Below, piece by piece: positions 1 to 4,828 of a stretch of 6,018 nt of DNA; position 1 is the stretch's first letter, and each line of letters starts with the position of its first letter. Under the pieces are notes generated by a model. It worked only from the letters and a program-made list of their open reading frames with translations. It searched no databases and was not told the DNA's origin. The stretch spans positions 1 through 6,018 of the forward strand of contig JASEEW010000114.1 of the NCBI GenBank assembly GCA_030019485.1, in the 5' to 3' direction. A program made the position numbers and the translations under genes. The stretch comes from Thermoplasmatales archaeon. Lineage in GTDB: Archaea > Thermoplasmatota > JASEFT01 > JAUWIS01.

Positions 1-25
1 ATATAGGAAATGCTCTCTAGGTGAT
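1..25 (+). repeat. Imperfect copy of the gene A1 leader and ribosome-binding site
   Basis: Positions 1-25 match positions 142-166, the leader just ahead of the first gene, at about 19 of 25 bases. The shared core is GAAATGCT followed, after four variable bases, by AGGTGAT. In the second copy this AGGTGAT is the working ribosome-binding site. Here it is followed only by a decayed A-rich stretch and no credible reading frame; the ATG at 45 opens 22 codons. It may be the remains of a duplicated leader or the end of an upstream unit outside the window. Only visual alignment supports it. Confidence 0.4.
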
Positions 26-101
26 TAAAAACTATTGAAAAAAAATGAGGATAAACTCTCAAAGGGATAATTTTCCAACACCCTTAACCAGGCAGGAAGC
101 G

Positions 102-133
102 AAAACTATATAAATGAAGAAAAGTTTATAAAG
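102..133 (+). promoter_or_regulatory. Archaeal promoter of gene A1 (two TATA-like boxes)
   Basis: Two TATA-like elements lie 19 bp apart: CTATATAAA at 105-113 and GTTTATAAA at 124-132, the second preceded by the purine-rich GAAGAAAA, as expected of a BRE. With the usual archaeal distance of about 26 bp from TATA centre to start site, the downstream box would start RNA near 153-156, giving a short leader of some 17 nt. The upstream box would start near 136. The downstream box is the better candidate. The rest of the gene-free stretch 1-171 holds nothing else I can name. Confidence 0.65.
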
Positions 134-158
134 GGGAACGAACATAAGAAATGCTACA

Positions 159-166
159 GAGGTGAT
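159..166 (+). promoter_or_regulatory. Strong Shine-Dalgarno site of gene A1
   Basis: GAGGTGAT is fully complementary to the conserved 3' end of archaeal 16S rRNA and lies 5 nt before the ATG at 172. This fixes the start codon and suggests efficient translation. It is the longest such match in the window. Confidence 0.8.
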
Positions 167-171
167 GAGGA

Positions 172-1284
172 ATGAATAAAAAAATCATGAAGGCAGTGCT
201 GGCTATCGCAGTTGTTTTTTGTTTTGCTGCGATGCCATTTGGCGGGATAGTTATAGCCCATGAGGCAGGCGGTTACGTAAGAAATGTTGCACCATCAACA
301 AATCCGGCAGACAAAACAGGTATATATGCATTAAATGTTATTGAAACAGAGGCTGATAACTCAGGCTCTGATACTGTAACAATAAACTGCACAGCATATG
401 ACAGGAACGGTGACACAGACGCAGAGATTGATCAGGAAAATTCTTGGCTGAGTATAAAAAATGCCACTGGTGTTGAAGTACGAAACTGGACATTCACATG
501 GAATGCTGCACCAACAAATCAGTATGTGTTCAATGCTGGAGACGCAGGCGATGGCTTGTTCTATATTACTGATGCAGTAGATGACACACCAAATATTGTA
601 TATACCGTACCATCAACCTATGGTACTGGCACATGGACAGTGAACATAAGCATCCAGGATGACGATGGTTTGTTTGATAGACAGACAGACACATTCAATG
701 TTGTGGCAGCTATAGAAAGTCTAGGCATCTATAACTACACAGGTCTTGCTGTTGACACCAGTTCACCATTTTATTGGAATTTCACAGCAAACCCGGATGG
801 AACCGAAGGTGTGGCTCCAGGCACATTGAATGTAACATCAGGCAACTACACTACATACACATATGCGAATGATCCAACAACAAACTATGGTTATGATAAT
901 GGTACTGCAAGAAACTATTCATACTGGCTTGTTGTAAAAAATGCAGGAAGCAAAGCAAACCAGCAGTTCACATTAACATTTACGGAAAACCAGTTTACGA
1001 GTGCAATATCCCCAGCAGGGTTTAATACAATAGACATTGATGGTAGGATAGACTTTGAATGGTATGAAGGCACAGCAGCACCTGGTGGTGCGGATGACCC
1101 AAATGAGCATGGAGCAGGAACTTACATATTCAACGATGCAGATGGCGTTTACCAATTCACATTCACCGCCACAAACAGATGGATATGGATAAGGTTCATG
1201 GTTGACATAGTAACTGTGGATGGTAGTGATGTTGTCGCTGATGCAAATGATTATGTCTGCCCGTTCACAGTAACAGCACCATAA
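172..1284 (+). CDS. Secreted sequon-rich beta-strand surface protein (gene A1)
   Basis: A 370-residue protein with a signal peptide (Lys residues at 3, 4 and 7, hydrophobic 8-28, likely cleavage after about residue 29) and no later membrane helix. The mature part is acidic and rich in Thr, Asn, Asp and aromatics, typical of extracellular beta domains. Ten N-x-S/T sequons are visible (N72, 97, 105, 158, 188, 203, 220, 225, 243, 248), so heavy N-glycosylation is likely. An Ig-like module spans about 33-178: it opens with GGYVRNVAP, has DRNG near 77-80, and closes with GTWTVNISIQDDDG. The gene at 4829 carries the same landmarks, so the two are probably paralogous there. Residues 180-370 form a second beta region I do not recognise. 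A strong promoter, an ideal ribosome-binding site and a terminator hairpin suggest a well-expressed monocistronic gene. An S-layer or major envelope glycoprotein is plausible but unproven; no catalytic motif is seen. Confidence 0.85.
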   Translation: MNKKIMKAVLAIAVVFCFAAMPFGGIVIAHEAGGYVRNVAPSTNPADKTGIYALNVIETEADNSGSDTVTINCTAYDRNGDTDAEIDQENSWLSIKNATGVEVRNWTFTWNAAPTNQYVFNAGDAGDGLFYITDAVDDTPNIVYTVPSTYGTGTWTVNISIQDDDGLFDRQTDTFNVVAAIESLGIYNYTGLAVDTSSPFYWNFTANPDGTEGVAPGTLNVTSGNYTTYTYANDPTTNYGYDNGTARNYSYWLVVKNAGSKANQQFTLTFTENQFTSAISPAGFNTIDIDGRIDFEWYEGTAAPGGADDPNEHGAGTYIFNDADGVYQFTFTATNRWIWIRFMVDIVTVDGSDVVADANDYVCPFTVTAP

Positions 1285-1325
1285 AGGGAATTACGTGTTC
1301 CCTTTCTCTTTTCTCTATTTTTTTA
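1283..1325 (+). terminator. Hairpin plus pyrimidine-tract terminator of gene A1
   Basis: A perfect 8-bp inverted repeat, AAAGGGAA (1283-1290) and TTCCCTTT (1298-1305), encloses a 7-nt loop and overlaps the TAA stop codon. It is followed by an almost pure pyrimidine tract, with a run of seven T at 1318-1324. Archaeal termination usually needs only the T tract; here both elements are present. It separates gene A1 from the next transcription unit. Confidence 0.75.
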
Positions 1326-1328
1326 CAC

Positions 1329-1340
1329 AAACTTTATATT
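1329..1340 (+). promoter_or_regulatory. Archaeal promoter of the B1-C1-C2-B2 gene group
   Basis: ACTTTATATT at 1331-1340 is a TATA-like element. At normal archaeal spacing RNA would begin near 1361, only about 15 nt before the ATG at 1376 and just ahead of the ribosome-binding site. No other convincing TATA box appears until 4741, so this promoter may serve everything up to about 4697. Confidence 0.6.
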
Positions 1341-1362
1341 AGAGTATTCTCTTTTGTTGTTT

Positions 1363-1369
1363 AGGTGAT
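1363..1369 (+). promoter_or_regulatory. Shine-Dalgarno site of gene B1
   Basis: AGGTGAT lies 6 nt ahead of the ATG at 1376. It is the same sequence used by gene A1 and confirms this start. Confidence 0.75.
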
Positions 1370-1375
1370 AAAGAT

Positions 1376-2407
1376 ATGAGGAAGACATGGCTGGTAATCC
1401 TGATTTTTCTTTCCATGATAATACCGCTCATAACACCTGTCCATGCTGAATGGCAGCCATCTGTAGCGCATATTGAGGATAATCATAAAACATACATGCT
1501 TTACTATGATGAAAACGCATCCAGAGCTGTTAGTGTTGTTGAGACAACAATACTTTTTAGAAATGAGGACCCTAACACAACAACGTTCTTCGTGCTTATG
1601 CCTTCAACTGTGATGAATGATAATGGAACAAACAATCCTGGGTGGAGTACAGAACTTGTATTATGTTATGAGGATGGTACAGTGTTCAGGGATATGGGTT
1701 TGATTACAACAAATGAATCAATAGGTTTCTATACACTGGACACGAAAAAAAATTACATGCTGAAAGCAGTTGTTCACATGCCTGAAAACCTGACAATAGG
1801 AGCAAACTATACATCTGTTGTGAAAATAGGAGCACTGCCTTATAATATAACACCTGAAACATGGGCTGCTGTTGATGTTAGAAGTTTTGATTTTACTGCC
1901 AAAATTGTACCAACCCTTGACTACTATGTTTTCGGCAAGGTTTACATGTCAGATGGAAGCCCTGCTGAGTTCGCAGATGTGAAAATAAAAAACAAGAACA
2001 CAGGCGGTGTTATAACAACATATAAGACAGACAAGAATGGTGAGTATTTTGTGAAAATAACAGAAATAGGCTATCATGATGGTGACATAATAATGGTGAG
2101 TGCTGAGAAAGGTGATGAGAAAGGCTCTGCATCAACCCTTGTGAGCATTGTTCCTCCTTTCAGGCAGGATTTCCTTGGCTCACAGTGTGATGTTCATCTG
2201 AAAAAAACAACTGAGAATATTATTGAGCAGGTAAAGTATCCTCTGACCGCAGGAATAATAATTGCTGTCTGCATAATAGGTTTCTTCTCAGCAAAAAAAC
2301 TCAGGGAAAAGGAAAAAGAGGGAAGGGCTGAGAGGGCAAAAAGAAAGTTGATGAAGCTTGAGGAAAGAAGAAAGGAACTGGAAAAGGAGTTGAAAGAAAC
2401 AAAATAA
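1376..2407 (+). CDS. Membrane-anchored surface protein with carboxypeptidase-regulatory-like domain and coiled-coil tail (gene B1)
   Basis: A 343-residue protein. Residues 1-24 are a signal peptide (likely cleavage VHA|E). Residues 25-180 are a beta-rich extracellular region of unknown family. Residues about 183-276 (YYVFGKVY, then ADVKIKN, TYKTDKNGEY and DIIMVSAE) have the strand pattern of CarboxypepD_reg/CnaB-like beta sandwiches. Residues 288-305 are a membrane helix. Residues 306-343 are a K/E/R-rich helical tail, probably cytoplasmic. Seven sequons (N47, 67, 83, 113, 138, 144, 157) all fall outside the membrane. No catalytic residues of a peptidase are present; in known families this fold is a structural or binding module. 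The gene at 3804 is a clear paralogue. The stop codon shares its last base with the ATG of a mini-ORF (TAATG), implying translational coupling. The exact role is unknown; a structural or adhesion role is inferred. Confidence 0.85.
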   Translation: MRKTWLVILIFLSMIIPLITPVHAEWQPSVAHIEDNHKTYMLYYDENASRAVSVVETTILFRNEDPNTTTFFVLMPSTVMNDNGTNNPGWSTELVLCYEDGTVFRDMGLITTNESIGFYTLDTKKNYMLKAVVHMPENLTIGANYTSVVKIGALPYNITPETWAAVDVRSFDFTAKIVPTLDYYVFGKVYMSDGSPAEFADVKIKNKNTGGVITTYKTDKNGEYFVKITEIGYHDGDIIMVSAEKGDEKGSASTLVSIVPPFRQDFLGSQCDVHLKKTTENIIEQVKYPLTAGIIIAVCIIGFFSAKKLREKEKEGRAERAKRKLMKLEERRKELEKELKETK

Positions 2408-2460
2408 TGTTTGAGGAAAAAAGGAAACAAACTGTAAAAGAATTGAAAGAGGGTAAATGA
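2407..2460 (+). CDS. 17-codon mini-ORF coupled to both neighbours
   Basis: The frame reads MFEEKRKQTVKELKEGK. Its ATG overlaps the gene B1 stop (TAATG) and its TGA overlaps the ATG of the next gene at 2460 (TGATG). There is no well-placed Shine-Dalgarno site of its own; AGGAG at 2385-2389 is too far upstream, so translation would depend on re-initiation after gene B1. The peptide copies the charged end of the B1 tail and looks like half a coiled coil. It may be a real micropeptide, a device that passes ribosomes from B1 to C1, or simply a by-product of the 53-bp duplication. The sequence shows only the intact frame and overlaps; expression is inference. Confidence 0.35.
   Translation: MFEEKRKQTVKELKEGK
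2449..2454 (+). promoter_or_regulatory. Ribosome-binding site deciding the gene C1 start
   Basis: GAGGGT lies 5 nt before the ATG at 2460 but only 2 nt before the in-frame ATG at 2457. The paralogue at 3115 has the same GAGGGT exactly 5 nt before its ATG, and its protein begins MFGLSKD against MFNVSKD here. The start is therefore 2460. Confidence 0.65.
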
Positions 2461-2924
2461 TGTTTAATGTTTCTAAGGACAATAATACTAAAGAAGAGGA
2501 ATTAAAGGAAATTGATGAGAAGAAATCTCAATCCTCAAAGGAGGAGGAACTAAAAAAGATTGACGAGGAGAAAGAATATCTTGAGAAAAAGTTGAAAAAC
2601 CCTCAATCCTCAAAAGAGGAGGAATTAAAAAAAATAAGGGAGAAGCAGGAGAAACTCAGAAAGGTTCTGAAAACGTCTGAGAAGGGAGAAGAAAAAATAG
2701 TGGATACAGGTGCCTGGGAAAAGAAAACACAGGAAAGGATAGAGAAGGAGGGCATGAGTAAGATTCGTGGAATACTTTGTTGTTTAGCGTTTCTGTTTTT
2801 ATGGGTGGTTATGATGTTGTTGGTACGGATTGGTGCGGGCGAGGGTTTTTTTATTATATGTTTGCCCACCATTCTTTTTCTGATGATACCGTTTGAATAT
2901 CTATTTAATAAAATAACATGGTGA
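2460..2924 (+). CDS. Coiled-coil protein with C-terminal membrane hairpin (gene C1)
   Basis: A 154-residue protein from the ATG at 2460; starting at 2457 adds one Met. Residues 1-100 are extremely rich in Lys and Glu and predict a long helix or coiled coil, with a duplicated segment SSKEEELKKI near 25-34 and 50-59. Residues about 105-124 and 129-148 are hydrophobic and separated by a short IGAGEG turn, giving a two-helix membrane hairpin; the coil is then probably cytoplasmic. There is no signal peptide and no sequon pattern. The N-terminal part matches the next gene (KIREKQEKLRK, then KIVDT and W-E-K), but the two diverge completely after residue about 98, where C1 turns hydrophobic and T/G-rich in base use, as if a new 3' end had been joined on. 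Close linkage to B1 suggests a partner of its tail. I recognise no family. It could anchor a cytoplasmic scaffold to the membrane. Confidence 0.75.
   Translation: MFNVSKDNNTKEEELKEIDEKKSQSSKEEELKKIDEEKEYLEKKLKNPQSSKEEELKKIREKQEKLRKVLKTSEKGEEKIVDTGAWEKKTQERIEKEGMSKIRGILCCLAFLFLWVVMMLLVRIGAGEGFFIICLPTILFLMIPFEYLFNKITW
2527..2635 (+). repeat. 75-bp-spaced in-frame direct repeat inside gene C1
   Basis: Positions 2527-2560 and 2602-2635 match at 31 of 34 bases and lie exactly 75 bp (25 codons) apart. Both encode QSSKEEELKK within the coiled coil. The paralogous gene at 3115 has only one such segment (ASSKEKELEK), so the repeat probably arose by slippage or a local duplication in C1. Confidence 0.65.
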
Positions 2925-2940
2925 GTTGGTAACAAATGCA

Positions 2941-3061
2941 GGTGAGTGCTGAGAAAGGCGATGAGAAAGGAACTTGAGAAAGAGTTGGAAGAAGCTAAAA
3001 AATGATGGGGGTTTGAGGAAAGAAGAAAACAAATTAAAAAAGGGTTGGAAGAAGGTGAATG
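2941..3061 (+). pseudogene. Decayed, internally deleted copy of the gene B1 3' end
   Basis: Positions 2941-2970 match gene B1 at 2095-2124 in 29 of 30 bases (the segment encoding VSAEKGDEK). Directly after, 2964-3004 matches the end of B1 at 2369-2409. About 245 bp, including the membrane helix, are missing; the junction lies at a shared AGAAAGG, a likely microhomology. The fragment is out of frame: the GTG frame meets TGA at 2975-2977, while ATG 2961 opens 14 codons ending at 3005. Four extra G residues (3008-3011) then separate this copy's ATG from the following 53-bp unit, so that unit lacks an in-frame start. The rest of the 190-bp gap between C1 and C2 is repeat units; 2925-2940 shows nothing recognisable. 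Confidence 0.65.
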
Positions 3062-3117
3062 ATGTTTAAGGGGAAAAGGAAACAAACCGTAAAAGAGTTG
3101 AAAGAGGGTAAAAAATG
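3012..3117 (+). repeat. Two further 53-bp units leading into gene C2
   Basis: Units 3012-3064 and 3065-3117 continue the series seen at 2357-2462. The unit at 3065 matches that at 2410 at about 46 of 53 bases, and the unit at 3012 matches it at about 43 of 53. The first still ends in an ATGATG with overlapping stop. The second ends AAAAAATG, having lost the stop, so ATG 3062 reads 28 codons to 3148, overlapping gene C2 in another frame. The last three bases of the second unit are the C2 start codon. Confidence 0.7.
3104..3109 (+). promoter_or_regulatory. Ribosome-binding site of gene C2
   Basis: GAGGGT sits 5 nt ahead of the ATG at 3115, carried within the last 53-bp unit and identical to the site ahead of gene C1. 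Confidence 0.6.
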
Positions 3118-3750
3118 TTTGGTTTATCTAAAGACGATACTAAAATGAGAGAATTAAAGGAAATTGATGAGAAGAAAAAACAGGCTGAAGAAAAATTGAA
3201 AAAGGCTGAGGCATCCTCAAAGGAGAAGGAGCTTGAAAAAATCAGGGAAAAACAGGAGAAACTCAGAAAAAAAATGAAACCTGTTGAAAAGGAAAAAGAA
3301 AAAATAGTGGATACAAGCAAATGGGAAAAGGAAAGGGAAGAAAGGATGGAAAAGGAAAGAGCTGAGGTTGCTGAGGCTTTAAGAAAACTTGAGGCGAATA
3401 AAGGCATTAAACATCTCAGAAATGTTGAGAAAAGGATGAGCCCTGCTGAGATTGAAAGAAATGAAATCAGGGATGCCATAAAGGAGCTTGAAGAAAAAAA
3501 GAAACAGGAAAACGAGATAAAAATCATGAAAAAATTTGAGCAGCTCAGTATCGAGGAATTAAAGGAGCTTTACAATGAAAAGGAAAAAATTGGCGAAGAA
3601 TTGAAAAAGATAAAACAGGAAAAAACAGAGATAGTGAAAAAAAGGGAGGAACTATCAAAAAAGGAGATTGAGTTAAAATCATGGGAGAAAAAACTGCTGA
3701 GAAAGGAAAAAGAATTGGAAGAGAAAAAGGTATCAGAGAATAGAGATTAG
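3115..3750 (+). CDS. Soluble highly charged coiled-coil protein (gene C2)
   Basis: A 211-residue protein made almost entirely of Lys, Glu, Arg, Leu and Ile, with no signal peptide, membrane helix or cysteine. It should form long cytoplasmic coiled coils. Two helical stretches, about 9-95 and 112-207, flank a less regular link with a helix-breaking SPAE near 109-112. Residues 1-80 are paralogous to gene C1: MFGLSKD start, LKEIDEKK, KIREKQEKLRK at 42-52, KIVDT at 63-67 and a conserved W70. Beyond that C2 continues as coil, whereas C1 switches to a membrane hairpin. Low-complexity K/E sequence gives spurious database matches to SMC, myosin and the like, so no function should be drawn from these. 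Its ribosome-binding site comes from a 53-bp unit shared with C1. A cytoplasmic scaffold partner of the B1 and C1 membrane proteins is an inference from position and composition. Confidence 0.75.
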   Translation: MFGLSKDDTKMRELKEIDEKKKQAEEKLKKAEASSKEKELEKIREKQEKLRKKMKPVEKEKEKIVDTSKWEKEREERMEKERAEVAEALRKLEANKGIKHLRNVEKRMSPAEIERNEIRDAIKELEEKKKQENEIKIMKKFEQLSIEELKELYNEKEKIGEELKKIKQEKTEIVKKREELSKKEIELKSWEKKLLRKEKELEEKKVSENRD

Positions 3751-3803
3751 GGGGACAACAGGAAGCTAGGGGTCAGGAGTCAGGGATTAGGGGAAATAAC
3801 GGG
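3745..3803 (+). repeat. G-rich direct repeat between genes C2 and B2
   Basis: GATTAGGGGGACAACAGG (3745-3762) recurs imperfectly as GATTAGGGGAAATAACGGG (3785-3803), 40 bp downstream; between them lie GGGGTCAGGAGTCAGGG-like steps. The stretch is strikingly G-rich on the coding strand compared with its A-rich surroundings and contains several G runs that could form a two-layer quadruplex in RNA. It starts over the C2 stop codon and ends against the B2 ATG, so it could affect B2 translation. No TATA box is visible here. Confidence 0.45.
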
Positions 3804-4697
3804 ATGGGGAAAATGTTCAAAAGACATAAAACATGGGAAATCTTCATTGCATTAATGTTAATCATGTTTTTTTTACAGCCTGCTGATGCGGACATATTCA
3901 TTGACAGCGCCAAAACAGATTATTCTCCTGTTTATGATGGAAACGGCAGGGATGTTGAGACAACAGTTGATTTTCATATAGATAGTGATGAGGAAGTGTA
4001 TTTTAAACTGCTTGCTTCTAATAAAAATGATGCATTAAATGAGGGATGGTGGGTTCGTTACCTTGTTTATGACAATAATGTTCTAATTAAGGATCTTGGG
4101 AACAAATCAGGCAACGATGCAACAGGTTATGTTTCTGTTTCTGCAAACAAAATATATACATTGAAAGCATTTGTTCACCTCCCAGGAAACCTTTCTGTAA
4201 ACCAGAGTTATCAATGCATAATACTGCTCTGCGAGCATTCAGGGGCAGGCGGCGGCAGCGGCGGTACGCCAGACCCGAATGTTAAATTCACATCATACAT
4301 CACATTAACAACAACGTATCTGATATACGGGCATGTTTATGATGAAAACAAAAAACCAATACCAAACATTGATGTGAACATAACAAACATGGAAACAGGG
4401 AACTCAGCAACGACAAAGACAAACAATACAGGTTTTTACTCATACAATTTATACAACCTCGGCTATCACAACAATGACAGGATAATGGTGAGCGCTACAT
4501 ACAACAGCATAACAGGACACAACCTAACAACTGTGAACATAGAAAACAACTTTTCTGAATGTGACATAGTAATACCCGCATCAGTAGAAACAGAAAAACC
4601 TGAAGGGAACCAGATAATATGGGTGATAGCAGGCATGATTGCTGCAGGTGCTGTGATTTGTGTCATAATCATAGGAAAAAAGGTGTATGGGAAATGA
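3804..4697 (+). CDS. Membrane-anchored surface protein, paralogue of gene B1 (gene B2)
   Basis: A 297-residue protein. Signal peptide at about 1-29 (hydrophobic 12-24, cleavage near ADA|D). A beta-rich region at 30-146 aligns with B1 through landmarks such as KDLG, YTLKAFVHLPGNL (B1: YMLKAVVHMPENL) and a following sequon. Residues 147-158 are a Gly-rich linker absent from B1. Residues about 171-257 form a carboxypeptidase-regulatory-like beta sandwich (YLIYGHVYD, then NIDVNITN, TKTNNTGFYSY, LGYHNNDRIMVSA). A membrane helix at about 270-290 ends in a short basic tail, GKKVYGK. Seven sequons are visible (N100, 129, 133, 192, 207, 240, 249). Unlike B1 it has no coiled-coil tail, so any cytoplasmic contact must differ. 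The start is uncertain: ATG 3804 and ATG 3813 are both in frame and neither has a clear Shine-Dalgarno site. It probably belongs to the transcript that starts before B1. A structural role in the envelope is inferred. Confidence 0.8.
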   Translation: MGKMFKRHKTWEIFIALMLIMFFLQPADADIFIDSAKTDYSPVYDGNGRDVETTVDFHIDSDEEVYFKLLASNKNDALNEGWWVRYLVYDNNVLIKDLGNKSGNDATGYVSVSANKIYTLKAFVHLPGNLSVNQSYQCIILLCEHSGAGGGSGGTPDPNVKFTSYITLTTTYLIYGHVYDENKKPIPNIDVNITNMETGNSATTKTNNTGFYSYNLYNLGYHNNDRIMVSATYNSITGHNLTTVNIENNFSECDIVIPASVETEKPEGNQIIWVIAGMIAAGAVICVIIIGKKVYGK

Positions 4698-4819
4698 AAG
4701 GGAAAACGTCTGTAAGTGATGGAGGCAAATTCAGGCGAAACATATATAAAGGCGAATTATTATTTACCAATATAGAGACATCAAAAGAGACAGGGGGAAG
4801 GGAGGAACTGACGTATTAG
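4694..4819 (+). CDS. Possible 41-codon small ORF overlapping the gene B2 stop
   Basis: The ATG at 4694 shares bases with the B2 stop (ATGA overlap). AGGTG at 4681-4685 lies 8 nt ahead, the same phase as the sites of genes A1 and B1. The peptide begins MKGKTSVSDGGKF and ends EELTY; it is hydrophilic, with no membrane helix or known motif. Against it, a strong TATA box for the next gene lies inside the frame at 4741-4750, and no paralogue is seen elsewhere in the window. It may be only a chance frame in the leader of the next gene. Confidence 0.3.
   Translation: MKGKTSVSDGGKFRRNIYKGELLFTNIETSKETGGREELTY
4735..4750 (+). promoter_or_regulatory. Archaeal promoter of gene A2
   Basis: CATATATAAA at 4741-4750 preceded by GCGAAA is a good TATA box with a BRE-like element. 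Transcription would start near 4771, leaving a leader of about 58 nt before the ATG at 4829. It separates A2 and its downstream gene from the preceding group. Confidence 0.65.
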
Positions 4820-4823
4820 GGGT
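4818..4823 (+). promoter_or_regulatory. Ribosome-binding site of gene A2
   Basis: AGGGGT lies 5 nt ahead of the ATG at 4829, the same spacing as the other genes. It is weaker than the GAGGTGAT site of gene A1. A GGGAGG at 4800-4805 is too distant to serve this start. Confidence 0.45.
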
Positions 4824-4828
4824 ATAGG

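Larger units (their letters stand above)
2357..2462 (+). repeat. Two tandem 53-bp units across the B1 stop and the C1 start
   Basis: Unit 1 is 2357-2409 and unit 2 is 2410-2462. Both open with (C/T)TTGAGGAAA and end in a stop codon overlapping ATG (TAATG, TGATG). Unit 1 encodes the last codons of gene B1 and unit 2 the mini-ORF. Their peptides run in parallel: LEERRKELEKELKETK and FEEKRKQTVKELKEGK. Because 53 is one less than 18 codons, each unit moves the frame by one base and the overlapping ATG picks it up. Two more units lie at 3012-3117. Confidence 0.75.

Noticed and set aside
45..113. 22-codon ORF in the first intergenic region
   Set aside because: The AGGTGAT at 19-25 is 19 nt away from its ATG, the peptide has no recognisable character, and the frame ends in the promoter of gene A1.
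973..1155. Minus-strand frame inside gene A1
   Set aside because: Antisense to a well-supported gene, with no start signals; the Cys-rich product looks accidental.
1376..2407. Carboxypeptidase activity for genes B1 and B2
   Set aside because: Only the regulatory-like beta sandwich is suggested; no zinc-binding or catalytic peptidase domain is present.
2357..3117. CRISPR-like array
   Set aside because: The 53-bp units are directly adjacent with no unique spacers, are not palindromic, and are coding-like.
2603..3527. Two long open frames on the minus strand (2603-3085 and 3066-3527), rich in Ser and Phe
   Set aside because: They lie antisense to K/E-rich coding sequence, where AAA/GAA/GAG codons read as TTT/TTC/CTC and stops are rare. 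They have no Shine-Dalgarno site or promoter and no sensible composition.
3115..3750. Similarity of gene C2 to SMC, Rad50 or myosin-type coils
   Set aside because: Only low-complexity K/E heptads are shared. No Walker A, Walker B, hinge or head domain is present, so no function can be taken from it.
4619..4819. A 66-codon plus-strand frame starting at 4619
   Set aside because: Its first 25 codons lie inside the membrane helix region of gene B2 in another frame and give a Cys/His-rich nonsense peptide. Only the part from ATG 4694 is worth keeping as a doubtful small ORF.
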